DNA of 64,000 bases from Rhabditoides inermis (GCA_963966185.1 CAWZYM010000385.1:62001-126000); one strand, 5' to 3'; shown: positions 1 to 11,589, counted from the first letter of the stretch. Program-made: numbers and translations. Notes: generated by a model from the letters alone, not told the origin.

Positions 1-332
1 AAAAGACAGTTGTTTAGGACAACAAGAGTTGCGGGGTTGGAGCTTGGGATAGGGGGGAGGGGGAGATCCTGATAAGCTGACTGTTTAGTATGGTCGTTTG
101 ATACGCGGTTGTACATTTGGTTATCCTTCTATAATTGACCTAGCGTTTTGACGAAATGACGTCTAGCCTTCCGCCTCGTTGCTCCCGTGTCCTTCCCCTC
201 CTTCTCCATTCCACTCTTTCCCTCCGCCCGGGATGGCGGCCTCTCTGCTCCTTCTCCAATGGCTGCTCCACTCGCTCCTCCCCCTTCTCCACCTCCTCCT
301 CCCTTTTGCAACCGCACTCCTTCTCTCCACAG

Positions 333-1016
333 AGTGCTGCAAGAGTGGATCGACCACCACCAACCGAGATATAGGGTCTGAGAAGACGCCTTCCGAGATA
401 GACAAACCAGCGGAGCCGCCCCTTCCACAAGGTAAAGCAAGAAGGGATGGAAGAGAGTGGGAAGAGATGGTGGTGATGGTGTTGTATAGAGAACTTGGCG
501 GACAAGTGGCGTCTCTCCGGGAAGCAGGAAAACGACGATGAGAAGACAGACCTGGATTCTCTGAAGGAAGGCGACAATCCTCTGGCAACTTCGCACATGC
601 GTGGTCAGAAGAAGAAAGGCAACAAGTCGATCATCCAATCAGTCCGCAACGCGTTCGGCGCTGGAGGCGGCAACCCCAAGTCTGTCCGCCCCGGAGTCGC
701 CCAGTCCACTCGCGCCAAGCCCGATCCCAACATGAGTGTGGTACGTACTGGCTGAGGAGTACGGTAGAATACAGTATCCTATTGCAGTATCAGGGAGCGC
801 AGCCAGGAGACAACGGACAGCCAAAGTCTCAATGGGCGGCGCCGGGTGGAAACCCCACCGACCACAGTCCATTCGGAGAGTGAGTACTGTAGATACAGTA
901 TTCTTTACAGTAACTAACATGTCTATTCCAGTGATAAGGATAAGAAAAAAGACCCTAACAAGACTCAGAAGGAGAAAAAGCAGCAAACGGAAAAGAATCG
1001 CTCTTGCTATATGTGA
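333..1016 (+). CDS. Unrecognised lysine-rich protein, 3' exons (5' end uncertain)
   Basis: Four exons join in frame: about 333-431, 490-740, 788-879 and 932-1016, with GT-AG introns. The protein starts around ECCKSGSTTTNRDIGSEK, passes through a basic Gly/Asn/Lys region (RGQKKKGNKSIIQSVRNAF) and ends in a lysine/glutamine-rich tail finishing NRSCYM. No enzyme fold or membrane segment is visible downstream of the first exon; it looks largely disordered. The upstream sequence 179-332 is open and could encode a hydrophobic leader, but a pyrimidine-rich stretch ending in CAG at 332 looks more like an intron acceptor, so the true start is unknown and may lie outside the window. A polyadenylation signal AATAAA follows near 1097. 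I do not recognise the family. The C-terminal Cys is at position -3, so it is not a CaaX box. Exon structure is fairly sure; function unknown. Confidence 0.6.
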
Positions 1017-2502
1017 TTTGGAAGATGGAAGAAATACACGGAATACTCGATGTCGACTTAAACTTTTACAGCACTTTTACATTATGTCAAACTTAAAATA
1101 AACTCGTGAAATGTGGTGTTATTGTGATTGTTGGATTTGTGAAGACTTGATGTTTAAATTGAATTAAAGTAAAAACTTTTTTAATTCATTATGGAGAATC
1201 GCATTATTCTCTGTAATCTTTGTTCTTTGTGATCGGTGTTTGCAAGCGACAGCCAGGTATCTAGGTTCATTTCGCAGGTAATCTATTTGAATTTGCTCAC
1301 GTATGGGATGTGAATGTGACTTGTTTCCAAAAATCTGCACTGTGATCTGCTATCAGTGCAGCTTTCATCTCTTTACCTTACGACGTTCTCCGAGTAGGTC
1401 CCTCATTCAATTCAATTTCCCTAGTTTGTGCAATAACTGCGAATGATTATGATGGCATGTTGGCCACTCCCTTTCATCTCCCTTCCCTCAATCGCCCTCC
1501 CTTTCACTACCCGCTATGTGTTGACACACTCCCGATAATCCCTAAATTGCCACACGATTACTGTGCCTTGTCCCGTCAGTTTGAACGTGCCGGTGCCAAT
1601 CACTGTACAGGTGTACTGTATATTGTTGTCATGTAGGAGAGAAGCGTGATTGTTCATGCAATACGACACGCTTTCCCTGCATCTTCCCTAATTAGACAAC
1701 AATTGGCTGGGAGTCAATTGGAGACACCTGTCCGAGCGATGACGTCACGACTCGCGGACGGCACGCATGAAACGAATGCGCAACGTGTTTCCAATTCATT
1801 TTGATTGGTGTTTAGAAACATGGCTGTTTGAAAAGCGCACACAGAAAAGGTCTTGACCGTTTGATGCGCGCATCTAATCCCCTCTTGCCGCTGCCGCCAA
1901 GGCATCTCGCCTCTGTCGGCTCAACACGTGACGTCATCGGATGATCCCATCCAGCCGCCAACAGGTGAGAGCGATTGAGAGAGAGGGTGGGGGGGGGGGT
2001 GAGGAACAGCATCGTTCATCGGACAGTACACTGCACGGTACATCTCGAGCTTGTCGTCTGGCAATTACCGGATTACTGGTCGCCGCGAAAGATCGGCGCC
2101 TTGAAAGGCAAACGCCTATTGGACTATTAGAGGATAAACGTCGTTGCGCAGTTGTGTTATGGAGTGAGTGGCAACATCAACACTGCATTGTGAGTGAAGT
2201 AACACATTGAGACTACCCTATCATTGGCACCTTTGTCCGTCCCTCATTAGCATGTGCGAATCGGATGGAGCTGCGTAATTGGCGAGCCTGTTGATCCAAT
2301 CTCATCAGAACACAGTTGGAGGCAAGGCACAGTTGTGTTATCTGATCTAACAACATCAGCTGGACAGAGAGACAATTACGAGCACAAGTCATCTGGCGGT
2401 AATCTCGCAGTGGAGGAAATGAGGTGTGAACAGGTGTTGTCAGTGAGTGCGCATCCAGGATGAGAGATTCGGTACAAACATTATTTCATAGTTCGCGGAT
2501 AG
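1017..2502. other. Intergenic, no gene seen
   Basis: The stretch after the poly(A) signal near 1097 has only short unsupported open frames. A G-run near 1987-2000 and scattered CAATT/TCATT words are the only structure noted. Confidence 0.5.
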
Positions 2503-3295
2503 TTCGCGATATGCGTGTACAAAAAACGACACGGGTGAAAAGTGAAAATGCGGAAAAGATAAATGCCGCAAGTTTGAGCGGGAAAAAAACGCTATGGGCA
2601 GTGTTATTGTGAAATATTGACTTTTACTTCAAAGAAGAAGAGAAAAGCACTAGGGCAGAGTGGTATGAATATGATATGGTATGGTTGGATGAATGGTTGA
2701 ATGCACGTTTCCGATGTTTTGTCACTGCGTAGAGGGATTCAAGAGTCGATGTGGTATCTGGATAGGTCCCCGCTCAAGCGCCATCTATTTTCAGGGCTAG
2801 TTGATTTGGCAGGTGAGTTGTTACATACTCCTTAGCGGTTACCGACTTCCATGGCCACCGTCCTGCTGTTTCTATCAATTCTAGATTCTTACCATTTTTG
2901 ATCTGGCCGTGGCAATCTCTGTTCAAGTAAATCGCTCGGTTGAACGTTGCCATAAGGACTCTCTCAATTATTTAGTTTCTGTTGGGATAGCCATCCATGT
3001 TGTTCTATAATTTCCTAGAACCTTCCTCATTCATACCACATTTTCTTTGCCAGTAGCCCACTCTACACTGAGCGCTTCCTCACCAAAACATTACAGAATC
3101 TTCTATGACCTCCCTATATAATTCGGGCGCTCCCTCAGTAGTACAGTTCATTTCAAAAACAACAACGAAAGAAGTGAATACAATATTTCACACTAACACT
3201 GCCCATAGCGTTTTCCCGCTCAAACTTGCGACATTTATCTTTTCCGCATTTTCACTTTTCACCCGTGTCGTTTTTTGTACACGCATATCGCGAAT
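2503..3295. mobile_element. Foldback/MITE-like element with about 120-bp inverted termini
   Basis: The left arm (about 2503-2622, starting TTCGCGATATGCGTGTAC) is repeated in inverted orientation at about 3176-3295, ending GTACACGCATATCGCGAA. The match includes the AAAACGACACGGGTGAAAAG and CGCTATGGGCAGTGTTA blocks. The interior (about 550 bp) carries no coding frame. This is typical of a non-autonomous DNA transposon. A clear target-site duplication was not seen. Confidence 0.75.
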
Positions 3296-3673
3296 TACTG
3301 TAGAAAAATCGCCTCTCGACGGAGTTTTCGCACGGAGTGCATTTTGCTTTCAATTGTTTCAAAAAGCAATATTCCAATATGGAATGATGAGTTTGATAGT
3401 ATTATGCTGTCAAAATAGTTGTTCCTTTTCTCGTCCGTGTTTCCCATGCAAGCACGACATCCTGCAACCCCTAATTATCCCTTCCCCTCCCTTCTCTACT
3501 TGAATCTCACATTTCATCCCAATTACAGAGGTGCCATACTGTATGTGGCCTAGGCGCCTAGGCCCCGCCCCCTCCGAGGAGGAGGCTCGACTCGCCCTTC
3601 CTCCCTCCCTCCCTCCCTCGACCCGCCCCTGACCTGCCACAGGCGAGACATCTCATCGTAAATTCGCGCCCAC

Positions 3674-5412
3674 ATGTGCACAACTTTCCAATTCAGCCAA
3701 GATCAGGTAAGTATTTCACATTCGGCTTCTCCGATTCACTATTCGCTATGCCCGCTATTTCAGCACGATTTTTTGAGTTATTGTATTGAGTAATCATAAC
3801 ACTGATAGATTCCACTATTTTGATATTGATTTTAGTTGAAGCATATTATATGATGCAATAGTCTTTAAAGGCACAGGGGCGTTTAGCGTTACCAAGGTTG
3901 ATCGAAATTCACTCTCGAGAACTTGGCAAAACTAATTACGTAGCGAGAATCGAACCGGCATGACATGGTACGTGAACCGTGAGCGTTACCACAACACTAC
4001 AACAACATGTACTTTCGAACTCATATCGACGAGATGCGCGCAGAACTCAACTTTTGGATAAGCATTTTTGCGCGAAATTCGACTTCGCCTTACCAAGCTT
4101 CGCACGTGCACATGTTGGTAAGCGTGTAGGTAACGCGAAAACGCCGTTTTTTCGCGTTTTCTTTGATTGTTTCGTGTTTATATGGTTCAAGCAATGTTCA
4201 AAAGTCAAAACTAAGTGTAAGCGCCACTGTGCCACGTTATTTGTTTTCAGTTGGATGCGATCTGTCTGTCTCTGTATCAGGCGAGGGATGGAGAGCAACT
4301 GGTGAGTGAAAAGGAAGGGAGGGCCGATTGAGATGCCTATGCCTGATGAGAACTGAGAAGAAGAACCTCTATCCTCTATCTCCTCTTTGCAGTCGCAACT
4401 CTTCTCACAACTCGAGTCATCTCTTGCATGCAACTGGAACAGCGGAGTCGTACAACTAGGTAAGTAACCCGTTTCGAGAGTTTTGGAAATCATGTTGTCT
4501 TTTCTCATACGATACGATCTCTCTTCTCTCTCCCGTGGCAATCTTGATTCCGCGCATCCATACCCCAACTTGGAAAGGCAAATAAACATGGCTGAGTGGT
4601 CTAGTGGTATGATTCTCGCTTAGGGTGCGAGAGGTCCCGGGTTCAATCCCCGGCTCAGCCCGATCTTTTGCATTGCAGGATACACAATGCACCTACTTCA
4701 CACAAATCAATTCGACCAACTCTTCGATTATATTACGTGAGGATTTTTCGTTTTAGTTTATGTGAGGGAAAATGAATGAAACCTTGATTTCAGACGTGGT
4801 CGTTTCGAGGAGCGCTATTTCAAGGAACTGCAAGAGATGTGGTGGGCGGCGAGATATAAAGAGGTATGTACGAGAGTGCGCACATGAGAACCAAGGGGTG
4901 AGACTTGATTGCAGAACGAGGTGAAGCGCGGGAAGGAACTGGGTGCTGTGGAGAAGTACCGTCTGCGGAGGAAGTTCCCGCCTCCGCGATCTATCTGGGA
5001 CGGACAGGAAACCGTATACTCATTCAAGGAAAACAGCAGAAAGGTAGCCCACATCACTGTAGAGAGGAAATGAATCCATGTTTCAGTATCTCAAGCAATA
5101 CTACAAGCAGAACCCGTATCCCTCACTGGAGCAGAAGAAGGAGATATGCAAGGCGACTGAACTCGAAATTGTACAGGTGCACACACACAATTGCATTCCT
5201 CTCTCATCCCCGCAATCTTGTTGCAGATCTCGAACTGGTTCAAGAACCGTCGTCAGCGCGACAAGACCGCCAAAGAGGGCTCGTCGTCGGGCGGCTTCCG
5301 TTCGCCCCTCTCCCTCTCCTCTCCCATACCCATATCAGACATGGGCGTCGGAATACAACAACACATCCACACACTCCCCTACACACTCGTGCACGAATAC
5401 AAGTTCCAGTGA
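3674..5412 (+). CDS. SIX-family homeobox transcription factor (SIX4/5-like)
   Basis: Eight exons join in frame: 3674-3706, 4252-4302, 4393-4459, 4679-4736, 4794-4863, 4915-5043, 5087-5176 and 5227-5412, giving about 227 residues. The SIX domain begins almost at the N-terminus (FQFSQDQLDAIC) and runs to [20 protein letters not shown]. The homeodomain follows directly, with [20 protein letters not shown] and recognition helix [16 protein letters not shown] proteins bind DNA in the nucleus, often with Eya coactivators, and pattern muscle, neurons and mesoderm. KYRLRRKFP and ETVYxFKE favour the SIX4/5 class (C. elegans unc-39) over SIX1/2 or SIX3/6, but the protein is divergent. The C-terminal tail is short, about 50 residues, Ser/Pro-rich. 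Exon 1 was chosen because ATG at 3674 supplies the missing first residues of the SIX domain and ends at a good GTAAGT donor. Intron 3 contains a tRNA-Pro gene and intron 1 a tRNA-like repeat. Confidence 0.9.
3938..4002 (-). repeat. tRNA-like repeat in SIX gene intron 1
   Basis: Read on the minus strand it has an A-box-like GTGGTAACGCTC and a B-box GGTTCGATTC spaced as in a tRNA, but stems are poor. It belongs with the other tRNA-like repeats near 6411, 45560, 45755, 58300 and 59405. Confidence 0.5.
4590..4661 (+). tRNA. tRNA-Pro(AGG), intronic
   Basis: Complete 72-nt cloverleaf. The acceptor stem GGCTGAG pairs with CTCAGCC, the anticodon stem CTCGC/GCGAG closes a 7-nt loop TTAGGGT with anticodon AGG, and the T-arm reads CCCGGGTTCAATCCCCGG. 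It lies inside intron 3 of the SIX homeobox gene on the same strand, ending only 17 nt before that intron's acceptor. Confidence 0.96.
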
Positions 5413-5672
5413 CGACCATATTGTAACATATATGCCACTTATATCCGCTAATACAACGATCTCCATTCCTCATCTTGCCATTTTATATTTATTCGCGTTT
5501 TGTCATGATTCATGATGCTGTGTTTGCACTTCTATTGTACATTTTCGATTCTATATGATAAAAAGAGACGAATATATCGCGTAGCATGCGCATGACTTTC
5601 AGTCTGATCATCCGATACACTCGCTCTTTGATATCGCGCATCCACATCTCCGGATTGGTCCATCCAGAACAT

Positions 5673-5744
5673 GGCTGAGTGGTCTAGTGGTATGATTCTC
5701 GCTTAGGGTGCGAGAGGTCCCGGGTTCAATCCCCGGCTCAGCCC
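5673..5744 (+). tRNA. tRNA-Pro(AGG), second copy
   Basis: Identical over 72 nt to the intronic copy at 4590. The 3' flank is also shared (CGATnTTTTGCATT) and the 5' flank shares a short GCGCATCCA block, so the pair arose by a small segmental duplication. It lies 260 bp downstream of the SIX gene stop. Confidence 0.96.
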
Positions 5745-6390
5745 GATGTTTTGCATTATCGTTGGTAAAATTGTACCTCACGTGTCTTACATTTCGTAAG
5801 CAGTGATTTCCATTAAAACGATAAAAGCGAAACGTCGGAATGAACTTTTCTCTTGCATCGGCTGAACATCACATCTCATCATTATTATAAATTTAGTTTA
5901 TATCAATTATATTTATTATTTATTATTCTAACAACACACAATATCTGATCACAATACTTACTCATAAAATCATATCACAGTTCTCGTAAATAAAATCCAA
6001 AAAGCTAAAGCAAATGCGCGAGTGAGAATAAAGTCATGGATGTAACGGCACAGCGGGCTGATATAACGCTATCACAGTGAGATAGTAAAACAGGACGATG
6101 GCAACTATGTAAGAACAATCTTGTAAGATGGAAAGAGGTGGACATCTATACCCTCCAGGGCGCCCACACGTCTCCGCAGGTGAGGAGAGGGAAGTGGGAG
6201 GAACGATGACGCATACTGTGACGGATCGACATGTGCACCAATGTAGACATCACTGACGACACAACTAAACGATGGGGTGATTATACGACCAAGGACACGG
6301 TCTCCCTTCTATCCTGTTTGACTACAGCGACTGCTACACTGATAGGCATTGACTCATTCAAAACATAATGCTGGACAAAACTATCATCCT
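5745..6390. other. Intergenic, AT-rich
   Basis: No exon-like sequence was seen between the tRNA-Pro and the tRNA-like repeat at 6411. The first half (5800-6010) is strongly AT-rich. Confidence 0.5.
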
Positions 6391-6482
6391 CGCTCTATCC
6401 ACTGAGCCGGGGGCGCGGCTCAGTGGATAGAGCGTTCGTCTCTCAATCTCACAGTCGCTGGTTCGATCCCCCTCGGAGTCAA
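6391..6482 (+). repeat. tRNA-like repeat with inverted D-arm copy
   Basis: The plus strand at 6411-6482 has an A-box (GGCTCAGTGGATAGAGC) and B-box (GGTTCGATCCC) at tRNA spacing, but the anticodon arm does not pair well. The A-box half is present again, perfectly inverted, just upstream: 6391-6409 pairs with 6416-6434 around a 6-nt spacer, making a 19-bp hairpin. Confidence 0.6.
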
Positions 6483-6708
6483 CCATTGTTGCGAAATTCA
6501 CCAAGCCCCTGTGGTGTGGCAATCCACTCTCATGGTAGCCAGAAGGCGTCACAGCACCATCTACGGACTCAAGAACGGAATTCAAGACGTCCGACGCCAA
6601 CCAACCCAACTACCTCTGCCGACGTCGTCGTAATCCAAGAACCCTATCTTGTTCTCGACTAGGAGGACCCCGGATTCAACCGGCTAAACAAAAAAAAAAA
6701 ATCCTCTT

Positions 6709-7803
6709 CTATATTTTGGCTACAAGATCAACTTCCCACCGACCGATGGTGTAGGTGAAGCTGTAGTCGAATAGCATGAAGAGAACTTGCACAAAGACGG
6801 ACATCAGACACGCAGTGAATACCTGAAAATGGAAGACATGATAAATGGGTGAACACAATACCAACGGAACTACATCATACAGTAAAGCAAAAAGAAACAT
6901 GAGGACTCATCGTGATTCCAGCACAGATAGGGGGTGTGAGAGGGACGCGATTCTGACAGCAGAAGATGCCGTGTGCGAACATGATCTGCAACAAACAATC
7001 GATACAGTCGTACAAAAAGAGGGTGAAAATGAACAAGACAATGAACGAATGAACGTACCGAAGCAGAGATGCCGACAATGTAGAAGGTAGACTCGTCGTC
7101 CAGCTTCATAATCACGCCTACAACATGTATTTCGCTCTGGTATATCATTCATATGTTATTAACATGTTGTATCGTTGATAAACCAGCTTTCAATAGAGTT
7201 GAATCATGCATTGTCCTACCTGCCATTCCGAGCATCATGCCTGCCGTGTGGAGGAGGAGAGAGGGCAGGGCAAGGCGCGGCCGCGATGCGTTCACGTGCA
7301 GCACCAGCAGACCCGCCTGCGAGGAAGGTTATTACATATCAACATATAATGAAATATAAGTGAAACAGTGTACTGACCGACCATGCGGCGAGTACGAGAG
7401 CGAGGAGCCAGTCGTTGTTCTGGAGGAATCCACGCGCACCCGGCATGAGGAAGAAGTACGATGCCAGCACAGACTGCAACACTCAATCGTCAATCATAGC
7501 AATGCATCAACAATGCGTGCCCATAAAATAGGAGTCGAATAAGTTGACATGGAGATTGCATAAAATTAAACAAATAACAAATACACATGAGAGCTGACCA
7601 TGGTGAGCATCTGTGCGGCGAGGGTGAAGTAGACGGTGCGCATGTACGACAGCTGCACCGGCGTCACCTGATCGAGGACACGTCGTCCATAGACAATAAG
7701 AGGGCAATAGTGGGAGGCTTACCTCCCTGCACACGGAGATGGCCCTGTCCCTGCCCTCACTCGGCAGGTCCTCCTCGGAGATGAGCAGACGGTGCTCCGA
7801 CAT
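6709..7803 (-). CDS. Small multi-pass membrane protein, TMBIM/BAX-inhibitor-like
   Basis: Minus-strand exons run high to low: 7803-7723 (MSEHRLLISEEDLPSEG...), 7667-7599, 7473-7378, 7316-7220, 7117-7059, an optional in-frame exon 6985-6881, and 6822-6709. The product is about 170-205 residues with four or five hydrophobic segments, including YMRTVYFTLAAQMLTM, DWLLALVLAAWSAGLLVL and FTACLMSVFVQVLFMLFDYS. The V-x-x-x-x-x-YMRxVYxTLAxQ motif before the first segment is how many TMBIM (Lifeguard/BI-1) proteins begin; that family sits in ER or Golgi membranes and modulates calcium and cell death. Against this, the protein is shorter than the usual seven-segment members and lacks a recognisable C-terminal di-aspartate sensor. 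The exon 6985-6881 is in frame on both sides, so either isoform is possible. Family call is tentative; the gene itself is well supported. Confidence 0.6.
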
Positions 7804-8125
7804 ACTAAAATCAATAACAATGTATTATATAAAAGTTATATAAGAAAACGCGAATAACCACAGTAAACAACAAGCAAAACTGAACAATACCACACTAACT
7901 AACACTAACGCGCCGGTTTTTCGCGAGTGTGGCACAATACGCACAATCACGGTGATTGTACACTGCTGCGCGCGAATTTCAAATTTTTCTGATTTTTGTC
8001 AGGTTAATGTAAGGCAAAACTGTATTCGGCTCGAACTCAGCATTTTCGGTCAAAAATATTATGCACAGCGAAAATAACACGATCACACGAGCCACACGTC
8101 CGGAACTGGAAGGTAGCAGTAGCGC

Positions 8126-9448
8126 TGCCGGGGGATTTAATCCCGACACTTCCCATCCCCAATAATCCAATACACGATTGATGAACACGTGTTTATCTGC
8201 TAGCGAGATATCATGCCAAACAGTCGGCTCCCCTGCCAGTCTCTCTGTCCGGCTTCATGCGATCAGGGAGCCTGGGCGTGGCTTAACACCAATAACAATC
8301 CTACATATGATGTACTACCACTCTACCACAGCGTCCTAGCCCCTTAAGATGAAGCTCCGGCTCAGATATTATGAGAATGAGACGTATCTCAACAATGCAT
8401 CTAACGAGAATGAACACATGCAGTCACTTTAATGTGAAATCAATCCATCCTTCCTTCCTTATATAGTTGATCTGCAGCGTAGTTGTCCCGCCACTGTCGA
8501 TGCAGACGACTTCAGCTCCGGTCCTCCGGTGTTCCTCTTCTCGATGCAGCCTCCACCGTAATAGTAGTCCTTCCGCTCCCTTTTCTTGGTTGCTCGGCTC
8601 TTTCCATAGTAGCTCGGCACCGGGTGAGTCGGAGGATCAGCATCAATAAATCAAAAGTGTGGCAGATCACGGCTGTGTGTCTGTGCGGCGGTCGGAAGCA
8701 GTAAACAATCCAGGAGTCCAGGAGAGAACAATCCCGGAGTCCAGGAGAGAAGAATCGTCTTGTTGTTGTGTCGGTTGAAAGCCGAGTGCAGCTTAATTAG
8801 TCTCCGCAGCGAGCTGTTGTGTGGTCGGTCGTATCAGCTGTTGAACGGCCACCGAGCGGTCGTAAGTCGGAGAGCGGGGCGCGGGCGACGCAGGGTGTGT
8901 GTGAGGAGTAGTCACAGTGAACACGGGACATCAGAGCAGCCGATGGTTGATCGGGTAGTGATGGCGGGTGATCCTCGGCTAGCAGGTTGATAACGCGGGT
9001 GGCGAGGCCGGCTATCCAGATGAAACCTCTCACCGAGTGATCGACTGCTGCTGCGGCAATGACGAGTCGACAGTCTTGGGCTCGGACGACTCGCACAGGC
9101 AGATTCGGCGGCAATGGAATGAAATACAGCCAGGTAGAATAGGGAATCTGCTGCCGCGGAGCCGAATAGGAATATAGGGAATGGGTATTGTCGATGGTGT
9201 AGCGGTAGATGGTAGACAATATAGTGCGACGGGGATTCAGATCGTAGGGACCTCCACGCTGCCGGGGGATTTTAATCCCGACACTTCCCATCCCCAATAA
9301 TCCAATACACGATTGATGAACACGTGTTTATCTGCTAGCGAGATATCATGCCAAACAGTCGGCTCCCCTCCCAGTCTCTCTGTCCGGCTTTTATGCGATC
9401 AGGGAGCCTGGGCGTGGCTTAACACCAATAACAATCCACTCTACCACA
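8126..9448 (-). mobile_element. Non-autonomous LTR-flanked retroelement
   Basis: Two direct repeats of about 190-205 bp (8126-8330 and 9260-9448) flank a 929-bp interior. On the minus strand each begins TGTGGTAGAG and ends CCGGCA, the TG...CA form of LTRs. The 9260-9448 copy, the 5' LTR in this orientation, has a CATAAAAG TATA-like box; the other copy has CATGAAG. Three bases past the 5' LTR is TGGAGGTCCC, a possible primer-binding site. A minus-strand frame of about 166 codons (9297-8797) shows no gag or pol motif I recognise, so the element is a deletion derivative or TRIM. No target-site duplication was seen. Confidence 0.6.
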
Positions 9449-9720
9449 GCGGTAGAGAGAGATGGTAATTGAAATAGAAAATGTTTCGACATTTCAAATG
9501 TCGTTATTCGACGATTTCGATCATTCTTCATTTGGAATCGTTCTGATAATTGTCAGACGCCACTGTTTTCTCGTTTACATCGTACCTCATTTTCATACGT
9601 ATCCAACCAAGGTTCCAGAGCAATGATCAATGTGGCACCGTTTCGGTTTGTTTCGAAACGCTGTCATTTCCATTATCCCCCCGCCTGAAACAGCCCCTTT
9701 CCCTCCCTCCCCCTTCCACT

Positions 9721-10101
9721 ATGAATGTGCCCTATAAGCTCGCCGTCATCGACCTCTCCAGGTCCGACCCCGCCCTCCGCGACGACATCTTCAACGTAAG
9801 TCCGACCCACAGCCACATCATCTTGCTAGGACCACACTGAGATTACTGTACTCTACCGTAATCTCCTTCCTTGTAGCTGCTCAAGGGCCGGGGCGCCTAC
9901 ATCTCCATGTATGACAACTGGGCGGAGATGCAGGTCTGCCATCGGAAGGTGAAGGCGTCGAATATGGGCAAGAAGGAGGGTGTGGAGAAGAAGGAAAAGG
10001 AGGAGAGCAAGAAGGGCGGAAAGCTGATGAAACAGAAGAAGAAGGGCGCGGAGAAGGAGAAGCGCCCCCTGTACACTGGTGCCACCGAGGCATCCAAGTA
10101 G
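9721..10101 (+). CDS. Small lysine-rich protein of unknown function
   Basis: Two exons, 9721-9795 and 9877-10101, encode 99 residues. The N-terminal half (MNVPYKLAVIDLSRSDPALR, then LLKGRGAYISMYDNWAEMQV) looks like a small folded module; the C-terminal half is Lys/Glu-rich (KKEKEESKKGGKLMKQKKKG) and probably disordered or nucleic-acid-binding. GC-rich third positions and clean GTAAGT/TTGTAG splice sites support it as a real gene. The start ATG follows a pyrimidine-rich leader. No homologue recognised. Confidence 0.6.
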
Positions 10102-10919
10102 AGTGTGTATGTAGCCTGTATCTTGAGGATAAATAGAATTCGATACTATCCTCTGTGTGTGTTGTATGTATAACAGCTACTTTCGTGATTCGCCGGAGGA
10201 CAATGAGTGTCGAGAAGATGGAGGAGAGCGAGAAAATCGCCTATTAACAAGAAGAAAGACAAAAATGATCTCCTACAGTACCCCCAATTACTGTAATCTA
10301 CAGTACTTCTAATTACTTCCCATAAGTCTAAGACTTTGGGATAGATAACAATGGATTCTGAATGTGATATCATCATTATTTCTACCAAATGTCACACTGG
10401 CAGCTTGACGCCCCGATGGGCTGCAAGAGACCAGCTGATCTAATGAACCTGGTTGAAGGCAATGCATTGAAATTTTTGATGGGAATTGAATTGCGGTTTA
10501 CGGGATAATAGACTAGCGTTTACTCGTCGACCATATCAGATCATGAGTGAAAAGCTGGCGTGTGGTAAACGAGGTACCTGAGTGGCCTCGGACAGGTGTG
10601 GATGGAAGTGCGGAAGAAGGAGAGACTACAAGAAGGGACTGATGCGAGCGCCTCACATCACATCCACCCCCCTCGACAGTGCACAACAGTGCAGTACACC
10701 TCCGTCCTTCGTGCAGTACATACACATCTGCGAGAGAAAGAATGAACAAGTTACGAGACGAGATAAATAGGGCCAACACCTGCCTCTCATGACCTGTAAT
10801 ATTTGTGGGTACGTTTCACATATCGCGTTTCAACCACAAATAGTAACCGTTTGATTCATGATTTCTACACTGATAGTCTGAAAACGGCATAGTGAGAGGA
10901 TTATGCCTCTGAGCGATTA
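10102..10919. other. Intergenic, no gene seen
   Basis: Only short shadow frames. Repeated CTACAGTA-type words near 10275-10310 are common in this window's non-coding DNA. Confidence 0.45.
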
Positions 10920-11105
10920 GAGGGAGAGAGAGGGGGAGAGAAGGGGAGAGAGGAGGAGAGAGGGGGAGAGAGGGGGAGAGAGGGGGGGAGAGGAGGAGAG
11001 AGGGGGAGAGAGGGGGAGAGAGGGGGGAGAGGGGGAGAGAGGGGGAGAGAGGGGGAGAGAGGGGAGAGAGGGGGAGAGAGGGGGAGAGAGGGGGGGAGGG
11101 GAGAG
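10920..11105 (+). repeat. G-rich minisatellite, GGGGGAGAGA unit
   Basis: About 18 imperfect copies of a 10-mer GGGGGAGAGA. The plus strand has runs of 4-7 G separated by 4-5 nt, so it fits a G-quadruplex pattern many times over. Confidence 0.9.
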
Positions 11106-11205
11106 GGTGGGTGGGAACTTTCTCGAGCTTGAACACTCGTTCTCTCGGACTGACCGCGCCCCTCTGTTACACCCTCCTCTGTCTAATCGATCAGTGAGTG
11201 CGAGG

Positions 11206-11207
<2 letters not shown>

Positions 11208-11262
<55 letters not shown>
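11208..11262 (+). repeat. (GA)n microsatellite
   Basis: Pure GA dinucleotide run of about 55 bp, 100 bp after the G-rich minisatellite. Confidence 0.95.
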
Positions 11263-11265
<3 letters not shown>

Positions 11266-11589
11266 GGGAGAGGGGACATTCACTTGGATGAGCCAGTGTT
11301 CGCTTCATGTACCGCATACATACACTTCATCCACCGCTCATCAATCACTATTGTTAACCAGATTCCTTTCCTATTTCCGCCGTCTCAGATGAAACGTATT
11401 GTCTGTTTTACAATTCGTCATTGATGTATTTTCCCCCGCAGATTGAAAAAGATCACGTAACTGTATTGTTTGAAGATTGATGCAAACGGAGCTCGATTCG
11501 TCAGCACCAAACTGATTTCGTATATTATTATGACGTCACCCTTCATTCCCACTTGTTGCGCGGCGCATTATGCAAATGTTGCCGTGTTG

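Noticed and set aside
1005..1016. CaaX prenylation box at the end of the first gene
   Set aside because: The tail is SCYM, so the cysteine is at -3; a CaaX box needs it at -4.
10816..11279. Leu/Ser/Pro repeat frames on the minus strand
   Set aside because: They translate the G-rich minisatellite and GA tract.
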